A stretch of DNA of 12,243 bases. Source: Lachnospiraceae bacterium (GTDB taxonomy: Bacteria > Bacillota > Clostridia > Lachnospirales > Lachnospiraceae). The stretch spans positions 1 through 12,243 of the forward strand of contig JAGDAL010000274.1 of NCBI GenBank assembly GCA_017959525.1, given 5' to 3'. Positions 1-6,653 of the stretch are shown here, one piece after another. Position 1 is the first letter of the stretch, and each line of letters opens with the position of its first letter. The notes under the pieces were generated by a model. That model saw only the letters and a program-made list of their open reading frames with translations. It did not search any database and was not told the DNA's origin. A program made the translations under genes and the position numbers.

Positions 1-1902
1 GGACTTCCGAAGTTCCGGAACATCAAAATAAGAAGATACCGACGGTCCCTTCAACAATAAATACGGAATCTGTCGCTGTTCAAAGAGCTGATGTAAATGC
101 AACGTTTGCTGCCACAACCGATAATTGTTCATTACCATCTGCTTCGCTGCCGGTTCGGTTAACGGCATCCATTGACGTAGTTCCGGCTGATCATGGCGAT
201 ACAGGTATTCATGAGCAAAGGTAATCAGTCCCTGATTTCTTGCCCAGATAATAGCTGCATGCACCGTTGCTACATCTGCGTCAAAGGTTTCTTCAACATC
301 CGGATTCAACCCACTGCGCAACAGCTGCAGGAAGAATAAATCCCGCTTCGACAAGGATGTGCTCTGTGTTTTTCTCATGCGTGCACGCAGTAACTCTTTT
401 GCCTTCTCTGCTAAGAACTGCAACTCCCGATTCCGGCAATACATGATAAAGAGCAATACATTCGGCACCACAAGGCAGATGACGATACGATACAACAGCA
501 TCAGCCACGGCGTTCCCTCATAGAGGGAACATACCCAATCCGTTAAAAACAACACGCCTGCCGCTACCGGCACGTAACAAAGTATGCGCTTCCAAAACTC
601 CCAGAGGGACGTCTGTAATCGGTACTTATATAGCATGTACGGTTCTACCCAGGCGGAGGTGGTTAAGGTACTGATCACCGTTCCCAGTAACACACCGGCG
701 GTTCCCAAATACCGCGCTAAGATGATGGATACCACCAGATTCACCACTGCTTCCGCAATGGCCTTGTAGCGGTCATACCAAAAGACGCCCAAGGAATCAC
801 GGAATACCAAGATGCCTTCTCTGAGGGATCCTAAGTAGAAGTTCAGGCAGATCATGGCCACGACCGGAACTTCGAAGACATACTGCTCTCCGAAGAACAG
901 AGCCACAAAGAGATTAAAAATCTCAAATAAGCTCACCGCCGCGAAACAGCTGACCCACTGATTGATAAACAAGGTCGCATGGAAAATCCGAGCCAAGCGT
1001 CCCCGCTCCTTGGAGACACCCAGATTGCCAACGCTTGCCATAATGCCCTGGAAGAAGCTTCGTACGATGTTACGAAGACTGGCGGTAATCAACACATAAT
1101 TGGAATACTTACCGACACTGACAATGCCCACGAAAGCAGAAATCAACAGGTTATCCGTGTTATTGACCACCACGTTGCTCATCTTATGCAAGAACATGGC
1201 GCCCACATTTTTGCGGATTTCCTGCTTTTCTTCCTGCGGAAGCGGCGCAACGTTCTTATCCTTCAGATACGGATACAACGCATCCGCCTTCCGGGAAATG
1301 AGAATATTGGTGGTAATTGTAACAACCAGATTAATTGCTAAATACAACAAAAAGTTGTGGGTGAATACCAAAACCAAGATCTGAATCAAATCCTGAATCA
1401 CCCAGGAACCGGTGGTATATAAGGTTCCGATATACGCCAGCTGATGCGCATCCATTAAAGTACGCTTATAGATCATCAAATAGCTGGATACCGCGCTGGC
1501 CAGATAGAACAGATAAATCACCGTCAGATGCTCTACATTTGGCGGGTCCTTGATGATGATATCCATAAACGGAATCAACAGAAGACCCAGTCCCAACACA
1601 ATGCAGGCCACCAGATGATAGAACCGTCGAAACAGCTGCATCAGGCTCTTTTGCTTCTCGATGTCCCCCTCTTCTATCGGTCCGTACAAGGCATAGGTAA
1701 TGGCAGTTCCCACACCCAGTTCCGATAAGGATAAGATAAAAATGATATCCAAAAAGAGACCGTTTACCCCCACATAATCCTTGCTTAAGGTATGGGTGAA
1801 AACGATACGAAGCAAAAAGCCTACCAGTAAATGTATCAATTGTGAAATCAATGCCACCGAGGAATTCCTGGCGGAATGCTCGGTACGACTGCGTGATTCC
1901 AT
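1..1902 (-). CDS. Wzx-like polysaccharide flippase fused to a putative NTP_transf_5-type nucleotidyltransferase domain (3' end outside window)
   Basis: The frame is open from an ATG at 1902 to the window edge: 634 codons with no stop. Residues about 14-490 are a string of hydrophobic helices with the look of the Wzx/MurJ-type (MOP superfamily) flippases that move lipid-linked sugars across the membrane; an early VGVNGLFLDII segment and an LSELGVGTAITYALY segment are typical of clostridial capsule flippases. After a basic linker (about 495-515) comes a helical, non-membrane region (about 517-610) leading to IPYLLLKGP (612-620) and then a YFDVPELRKS segment at the edge. LLKG followed by Y-x-x-P-x-x-R is the pattern expected just before the D-x-D of the NTP_transf_5 family (PF14907 as I recall it), but the D-x-D itself lies outside the window. 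The start is supported by a GGAG at 1914-1917, 11 bases upstream, inside the end of the preceding gene, leaving a 6-base gap. The flippase call is firm; the second domain is inferred from a short motif. Confidence 0.8.
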   Translation of the reverse strand, partial: MESRSRTEHSARNSSVALISQLIHLLVGFLLRIVFTHTLSKDYVGVNGLFLDIIFILSLSELGVGTAITYALYGPIEEGDIEKQKSLMQLFRRFYHLVACIVLGLGLLLIPFMDIIIKDPPNVEHLTVIYLFYLASAVSSYLMIYKRTLMDAHQLAYIGTLYTTGSWVIQDLIQILVLVFTHNFLLYLAINLVVTITTNILISRKADALYPYLKDKNVAPLPQEEKQEIRKNVGAMFLHKMSNVVVNNTDNLLISAFVGIVSVGKYSNYVLITASLRNIVRSFFQGIMASVGNLGVSKERGRLARIFHATLFINQWVSCFAAVSLFEIFNLFVALFFGEQYVFEVPVVAMICLNFYLGSLREGILVFRDSLGVFWYDRYKAIAEAVVNLVVSIILARYLGTAGVLLGTVISTLTTSAWVEPYMLYKYRLQTSLWEFWKRILCYVPVAAGVLFLTDWVCSLYEGTPWLMLLYRIVICLVVPNVLLFIMYCRNRELQFLAEKAKELLRARMRKTQSTSLSKRDLFFLQLLRSGLNPDVEETFDADVATVHAAIIWARNQGLITFAHEYLYRHDQPELRQWMPLTEPAAKQMVMNNYRLWQQTLHLHQLFEQRQIPYLLLKGPSVSSYFDVPELRKS

Positions 1903-1908
1903 AGTCTG

Positions 1909-3357
1909 TTACTCTCCGTATAACTGTTCTAGTGTGAAGCTTCCCAGATAATATCCGATATCCGTAAGCTCCATGGGATTCCCAAGGCGAATGTATTCCC
2001 CGGTCAATGGGTCCATCACCTGCAAATACACATCATAGGTGCCCTTTGGGTATCCACTGAAATCCAGTGGAACAGACACCTGGGTTTGTTCCCCGGCAGC
2101 AAAGGTCCGGTAGTCCCAGTCTAAAAGAACGACTGAAGTTGACGGCTCTTCTTTGGGACTTATAATCAGTTGGAAATCAAACTTCCGATACGCCGGTGCA
2201 AATCCAACATTTTCGATATCTAAGGTCAATGCTGCCTGTTTCTTGGCATAGTCTTCCATGGACTCGGTGGCATCCCGAAGAACATATCGATAACCCAAGT
2301 GGGTTCCGATGTAGTCATAAGCGCTCATGCCTTGATAGGCCGCTTCCTCGCCTGTATATGCACTCTGCTTCCACTTGCGCAGCACTTCCTCGTGATGCAA
2401 ATGGTTCAAATAGGACACATGCATGGTGGCTAAGGTTTCATAGGCATTGGATGCATCGTTATAGGAATTATCCAACACCACCTCTCCACCGTTTGGCACA
2501 TAGGCACAGCGCTTCCGTTGGAATTCCAACTCCTCTGCTCGTGTTCCCTTACCGCCAAATTCCGCATCCAATTGTAAAGAAGTATCTCCATAGGTCCCAA
2601 GATCGGATTCGGATCCCATCATACCATCATTAAAGAATCCCAAGCGGCTATTCAGACTACCGTTATAGGCCTCGTTAGACGCAATCTCCCCATTACTATG
2701 AAGGGCCAGTCTTACATGCTCCGGCGTACGAAGGGCCAGGAATAATTGCGGGTCGAATTCCCGATTCATGGTCTCCACCAAGGTACGCAACTCCTTGGTA
2801 CCAAGGTATTTTGACCCATGCATCTCTCCCACATCGCCAACGAATACGCCCTGCATGGTATAGATTGCATCCTTGTGCGCATTTACCACGCCTGCTACCT
2901 GGTGCATATGGGTAAGAATCTGTTCCATGGTATCCGGCTCGCTCTCCATTCCATGACCGGACCAGTCATAAAGGAAGCGCAGAATGATTCTACGTCCGCT
3001 TCCATTCCAAGCCGTAAGAATCTCATCGATTTCCTGCAGACCTTCTTTAGAAACATCACAATCCTTGTATTGTGCGAGATTGATCTGTATCTGTACCAAT
3101 CGAACAGAGGAATCGCATCCTTCCATGTGGTCCTGTATGGTCTTTTGCAGATTGGGATTGGCCCCAATCTCATATCCGTAGATTTCATACCATCCACAAT
3201 CCGGATTCTCTAAATAGGATGCGGATTCTGTATAAGTGGTTTTCTCCCACTGCAGTCGATATAAGCTTTGCAAAAAAGCCTTTCCACTGGTGGCACCGAT
3301 GCCAATCACCGAAATCAGCCCCAGCGTAATAAGCAGTTGCACCCATATATTACGCAT
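1909..3357 (-). CDS. Membrane-anchored DUF4874/DUF4832-type protein (putative glycoside-hydrolase-like TIM barrel)
   Basis: 482 residues. One hydrophobic helix at residues about 7-23, preceded by a single Arg, acts as signal anchor and places the rest outside the membrane; there is no lipobox. Then follow a NPDCGWYE motif (51-58), IILRFLYDW (124-132), GEMHGS (177-182), FFNDGMMGS (241-249) and SDLGTY (251-256), which match the order of conserved motifs in DUF4874 followed by DUF4832 proteins as I know them. The C-terminal region (about 370-470) looks like a beta-sandwich with an LDIENVGFAP segment. Glu178 in GEMH and the Asp of LRFLYD are the best candidate catalytic residues, by analogy with TIM-barrel glycosidases; no activity is established for the family to my knowledge. 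The ATG overlaps the previous stop by 8 bases and has an AGGAG at 3367-3371, 9 bases upstream. It is a paralogue of the gene just before it. Confidence 0.8.
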   Translation of the reverse strand: MRNIWVQLLITLGLISVIGIGATSGKAFLQSLYRLQWEKTTYTESASYLENPDCGWYEIYGYEIGANPNLQKTIQDHMEGCDSSVRLVQIQINLAQYKDCDVSKEGLQEIDEILTAWNGSGRRIILRFLYDWSGHGMESEPDTMEQILTHMHQVAGVVNAHKDAIYTMQGVFVGDVGEMHGSKYLGTKELRTLVETMNREFDPQLFLALRTPEHVRLALHSNGEIASNEAYNGSLNSRLGFFNDGMMGSESDLGTYGDTSLQLDAEFGGKGTRAEELEFQRKRCAYVPNGGEVVLDNSYNDASNAYETLATMHVSYLNHLHHEEVLRKWKQSAYTGEEAAYQGMSAYDYIGTHLGYRYVLRDATESMEDYAKKQAALTLDIENVGFAPAYRKFDFQLIISPKEEPSTSVVLLDWDYRTFAAGEQTQVSVPLDFSGYPKGTYDVYLQVMDPLTGEYIRLGNPMELTDIGYYLGSFTLEQLYGE

Positions 3358-4510
3358 GTGTTGATTCTCCTATACAAAAACGTTCTTCCCCTTCATTTGC
3401 AAAACGAACCGGATATCGATTCTGCATGGTACCGCAAAAATAGACAGACCCGCTAATGGATGGACTATGCAATACCACCTCTTTGCCGGCCGGCAACTGT
3501 GAAATCTCCCAACGGGCCAAAACTGCGTCCGCTTCATCTACAAGCTTTACCTCCATAGGAACCACCAAATCTCCCCAACCAACATTGGAAAGTGTGATAT
3601 CCAACGAATCGCCCCGTCGTTCTACCATCTGCACCAGCAGGCGATATCCCATATATTGCTTCACATCCCCTAATATTCCATTCTCCATCAGGTACGCTAG
3701 TGCCTTGGTATCATATTGGTTATTCAAATAGGACAATCGCATCTGACGGAAGGTACTTCGAATCTCATCCTCAGAGAACAGATTCTGCGCTAATCCGCGG
3801 GATAACACTTCGCCTCCCACCGGAAGATGTTTGCAGGCATCCTGCAATACCATCAGTGCCTCCGGTCGTTCCATACGGAAGGTTCCCAAATCGTCATTGG
3901 AACCAAACATGCCATCATCGAATAAGCTCAGGCGCGTATCCTTTTCTCCCCAACGCTGTAACCACTCCACGCGGCGAACAGCTAGAATCGCCTGCGTTCC
4001 AAAGGATCTTCGGAAACAACTATACAGCGAATCCAGAGCATGATCGGTGATGTAACGGGAGCCATGCATCTCACCCCAATTGCCGATGAACAATCCCTGA
4101 TAGCATAAGATCATGGTGTCATAGAGATTGCACACTTCTGCCACCTGGGACATATGGGTCAAAATCAAGGACAGCTCCGTGGGTTCTTTTGCAATGGCAT
4201 TGCCATCAAAATCATAGGCAAAGCGCAGGATGACCTGCTTATCGTATTCCTCAAAAAAGGACAAAATCTCCCCTAATCGCTTGCATGCTTCCTCGGGTAG
4301 CGCTCCTGCACGAAAGGATTCCAAGGAGCATTCCACTAAGCAAAGCGGCTCCTCCTCGTGCAGGCACCAGCGCTGCTCGCCGGCATCAAAAGGCTTGGAT
4401 AAATCGTAGATGTATGGGCGATACCATCCCTGGAACGGATTGATGCATACATCCCCGGAGTCCTTATATTTACTTTTTTTATTCGAGCGAAATCTTCGTA
4501 GAAATTGCAC
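3350..4510 (-). CDS. DUF4874/DUF4832-type protein without signal peptide (paralogue of the next gene)
   Basis: 386 residues with the same motif order as its downstream neighbour: NPFQGWYR (24-31), VILRFAYDFDG (93-103), GEMHGS (146-151), LFDDGMFGS (196-204), DDLGTF (206-211) and a C-terminal LDITLSNVGWG segment. The shared LRF-YD and GEMHGS motifs suggest a TIM-barrel sugar-active fold; Glu147 is the candidate acid/base. Unlike the neighbour it begins with a basic, non-hydrophobic segment (RRFRSNKKSKYK), so as called it would stay in the cytoplasm. The start is a GTG at 4510 with TAGGA at 4518-4522, 7 bases upstream; I see no ATG in frame before the first conserved motif. The gene overlaps the end of the GT2 gene by 32 bases. 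Family membership is recognised from motifs; substrate and reaction are unknown. Confidence 0.77.
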   Translation of the reverse strand: MQFLRRFRSNKKSKYKDSGDVCINPFQGWYRPYIYDLSKPFDAGEQRWCLHEEEPLCLVECSLESFRAGALPEEACKRLGEILSFFEEYDKQVILRFAYDFDGNAIAKEPTELSLILTHMSQVAEVCNLYDTMILCYQGLFIGNWGEMHGSRYITDHALDSLYSCFRRSFGTQAILAVRRVEWLQRWGEKDTRLSLFDDGMFGSNDDLGTFRMERPEALMVLQDACKHLPVGGEVLSRGLAQNLFSEDEIRSTFRQMRLSYLNNQYDTKALAYLMENGILGDVKQYMGYRLLVQMVERRGDSLDITLSNVGWGDLVVPMEVKLVDEADAVLARWEISQLPAGKEVVLHSPSISGSVYFCGTMQNRYPVRFANEGEERFCIGESTHA

Positions 4511-5270
4511 CTTGTGTTCCTACCCCTGCATCCTTTTTCTTAATCTGATACTGGAATGTAATCTGTAACAGAGAACATGCCATGTGGATCATATAACCGA
4601 TGGGCTTCAAGCCGGAATGCATACTCTTTCCGGTTTCTCTGGCATGCATGATGGCCGGAATCTCACGGATGTGAAATCCCAATAACAACATCTGCAATAC
4701 CATATTGGCATCCGGATAACGCTCATCGAAATGACCGTACTTAGAGTAATACAGGAAGGCCGGGAAGCTTAATCCCTGCAATCCGGTGGTCGGATCCATG
4801 ATGCGCACGCCGGTGTGACGACGGATGTAATGACGGAACATGCGAATAGCAAACGCCTTCAGTGCTCCTACCCGAAATTCCGAACTTCCCTCTACGAAGC
4901 GGGAACCAAGGACGATATCCGGGCAGTTGCCGTTTTCGTCCGGCGTTTTTAACTCTTCATAAATCTTAGGAATGTTGCAGACATCGTGCTGTCCGTCTGC
5001 ATCCATCTGAATGACATAATCGTATCTTCTGCGCACCGCGTACTTGTATCCCAGCTGAATGGCGCTGCCATAGCCTAAGTTAAATACGTGGGTAATCACC
5101 TTATAATTTCTTCGCTTGGCAATCCAGCTGGTATTATCGCTGGACGCATCGTTCATAATTAAAATATCTGCAATTTCCCGAATCTCCGGACGCTCCAGAG
5201 AATCAAGCACGTCCTTTATACTCTCTTCTTCGTTGTACGCCGGGATAATGATTAATAGATCCTTCTTCAT
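4479..5270 (-). CDS. GT2 family (DPM1/ArnC-like) glycosyltransferase
   Basis: 263 residues. The N-terminus has the GT-A fold signature LLIIIPAYNEEESI (5-18), then IMNDASSDNT (38-47), a nucleotide-sugar binding HVFNLGYGSAIQLGY segment (61-75) and the metal-binding DADGQHD (90-96, Asp90 and Asp92). GSRF and DPTTGLQG (159-166) follow as in dolichyl/polyprenyl-phosphate sugar synthases, with an MHARETGKSMHS segment (208-219) near the acceptor site. There is at most one weak hydrophobic stretch at about 224-240, so it is likely a peripheral cytoplasmic enzyme. It probably loads a sugar onto polyprenyl phosphate or extends a lipid-linked chain; which of the two cannot be told from sequence. The start has AAGGGG at 5281-5286, 10 bases upstream, and lies inside the 3' end of the GT4 gene. 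It overlaps the next gene by 32 bases. Confidence 0.9.
   Translation of the reverse strand: MKKDLLIIIPAYNEEESIKDVLDSLERPEIREIADILIMNDASSDNTSWIAKRRNYKVITHVFNLGYGSAIQLGYKYAVRRRYDYVIQMDADGQHDVCNIPKIYEELKTPDENGNCPDIVLGSRFVEGSSEFRVGALKAFAIRMFRHYIRRHTGVRIMDPTTGLQGLSFPAFLYYSKYGHFDERYPDANMVLQMLLLGFHIREIPAIMHARETGKSMHSGLKPIGYMIHMACSLLQITFQYQIKKKDAGVGTQGAISTKISLE
4518..4522 (-). promoter_or_regulatory. Ribosome-binding site supporting the GTG start of the first DUF4874/DUF4832 gene
   Basis: TAGGA, 7 bases before the GTG at 4510, within a longer GGGGTAGGA run (4518-4526) inside the end of the GT2 gene. No ATG occurs in frame before the conserved NPFQGWYR motif, so this site fixes the start. Confidence 0.55.
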
Positions 5271-6486
5271 CGTCTTCTAGCCCCTTCAACTTTTTCAGTA
5301 AATCTTCCAATTCCTGATCGTGTTCCACTTCCTTGTGGCACGCCGCTTCTCCCATGCGGGCCCGTGCCTCCGGGTTTTCAATCATAAACTCAATTGCTTC
5401 TGCCACCGCAGCCGGATTCAACGCACAAATCATACCGTCAATGCCATGATTGACTTGTTCCCGATTGCCGTTTACGTCACTGACAATAATCGGACATCCG
5501 AGAATCTGTGCTTCCTGCACCGCAATACTCTTCCCCTCAAAACGTGTGGCATGCACATAGAGATCACACTCCCAATAATACGGATACGGATTGCTGCGCT
5601 TGCCCATGAGGATAAAATCATCCTGCAAACCATTTTGCGCAATCTTACGCTCCAAGTCCTCCCGCATGACGCCTTCTCCCATGGCATACCAGCGGGCATC
5701 ATATCCGTGGGACCGCACCAGGGCCAAGGCCTGGATGGCAATCTCATAGGCTTTTTGCACATTCAACCGACCGACGGTAAGAATGCGATAACCTTCATAA
5801 TCATCTTCGAATCCGGCGCCCTTCATGGCCATCTTCAAGATGCTCTTCCGGTCCAAAATATTGTGGAACACCCGCATCTTCGGCAGGCACTCCGGATGCA
5901 CCTTCAAGAATCCTTGTCGCACCTCGTCGGATACCGCGTAGATTTCGTCGATGGCGTCGTATGCACCCTCATCCAAATCCGTGGTATATCCTGCCATTCC
6001 ATAATCTACATGGACGTATGCAATCTTGTGCTTGGCTTGTACGTGGTTGGCTACATAGTAGGTGGAAGCGCCTTCAATGAAGGACACCGCCAAGTCGTAC
6101 TCTTGGGGAAGACGTCTGGCACCGTCCGCCAACAGCTTCCATAGCAGCTTATCCGGCAGCACACGGCCGGCCTTTTTCATGGCCCGATAGTTCTTGATGC
6201 CATAGGGCAGCCAGGTAAAAAAAGCACCATTCCGGAAAGCCCGGTGCAACGTGCGACAGGCCAATCCAAAATGCCCCTTTGCAGATAGCACCGAATGATT
6301 GCTATGCATGCGATTGATGACATTCACATACCGCGGCACCCGGTCGAACAATTCGCCTTGTCCCAACATGACGTACAAATCAATATCGTATTCCCTTGGG
6401 TCTATTTTCTGAAGCATGGACACTAGCGCCGTTTCCGCCCCGGCTTGGCCCATGGTATTCATGACAAATAAAATGGAAGACTTCAT
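5203..6486 (-). CDS. GT4 family glycosyltransferase
   Basis: 427 residues with a GT-B architecture. The N-terminal half carries an AGAETALVSML segment (15-25), and a SFIEGASTYYVAN segment (135-147) precedes the KIAYVHVDYG acceptor-side strand (154-163). The C-terminal half has ILTVGRLNVQKAYEIAI (235-251), the nucleotide-sugar pocket, and a classic E-x7-E pair, Glu317 and Glu325, in FEGKSIAVQEA. GT4 enzymes are retaining transferases using NDP-sugars in the cytoplasm; donor and acceptor are unknown here. The ATG overlaps the stop of the 55-residue upstream ORF as TAATG (6484-6488), with AAGGTGA at 6494-6500, 7 bases upstream, so translation is probably coupled. The last 25 residues, after KKLKG, read through the beginning of the GT2 gene in another frame (68-base overlap) and look like an unconserved extension. 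Confidence 0.9.
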   Translation of the reverse strand: MKSSILFVMNTMGQAGAETALVSMLQKIDPREYDIDLYVMLGQGELFDRVPRYVNVINRMHSNHSVLSAKGHFGLACRTLHRAFRNGAFFTWLPYGIKNYRAMKKAGRVLPDKLLWKLLADGARRLPQEYDLAVSFIEGASTYYVANHVQAKHKIAYVHVDYGMAGYTTDLDEGAYDAIDEIYAVSDEVRQGFLKVHPECLPKMRVFHNILDRKSILKMAMKGAGFEDDYEGYRILTVGRLNVQKAYEIAIQALALVRSHGYDARWYAMGEGVMREDLERKIAQNGLQDDFILMGKRSNPYPYYWECDLYVHATRFEGKSIAVQEAQILGCPIIVSDVNGNREQVNHGIDGMICALNPAAVAEAIEFMIENPEARARMGEAACHKEVEHDQELEDLLKKLKGLEDDEEGSINHYPGVQRRREYKGRA

Positions 6487-6653
6487 TATTGCATCACCTT
6501 ATCAATCTTTTTGCGCATGTGTTCGTTTTCCTGATTAAGTAAGGATACCTGCATGGCAAGCTCCTGAATCTTGCGTTTTAAGACGCGAATGGTGTGGAAG
6601 CCAAACAATAGCGCGACAGCAAGGATTGCAATGGCAAGTTCTAATAATTTCAT
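6486..6653 (-). CDS. 55-residue single-pass membrane protein with parallel coiled coil
   Basis: I do not recognise a family. The ORF begins at an ATG (6653) overlapping the pelG stop as ATGA (6650-6653) and ends at a TAA overlapping the next ATG as TAATG (6484-6488). AAAGGGGG at 6661-6668 sits 7 bases upstream. Residues 3-20 form a hydrophobic helix (LLELAIAILAVALLFGF), followed by Arg23, Lys26, Arg27 and Lys28, which by the positive-inside rule would put the C-terminus in the cytoplasm. Residues 25-53 give an uninterrupted heptad series: 25, 29, 32, 36, 39, 43, 46, 50, 53 are L, I, L, V, L, N, M, I, V. Asn43 falls in an a position, as in parallel dimeric zippers. It fills the whole space between pelG and the GT4 gene with stop/start coupling at both ends, strong evidence that it is translated. 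A scaffold or regulatory role for the membrane glycosyltransferase complex is inference. Confidence 0.8.
   Translation of the reverse strand: MKLLELAIAILAVALLFGFHTIRVLKRKIQELAMQVSLLNQENEHMRKKIDKVMQ

Noticed and set aside
293..508. A 71-codon minus-strand frame in the nucleotidyltransferase-like region
   Set aside because: It lies in a different frame from the 634-codon gene, which reads through this region without a stop and shows the expected helical pattern.
2895..3197. A 100-codon minus-strand frame inside the anchored DUF4874/DUF4832 gene
   Set aside because: Alternative frame of a gene with clear conserved motifs; Arg/Met/Ile-rich translation with no pattern.
5320..6144. A 274-codon plus-strand open frame opposite the GT4 gene
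   Set aside because: It is a mirror of a well-supported glycosyltransferase; its translation is His/Leu/Ile-rich with no domain, and it has no neighbours on that strand.
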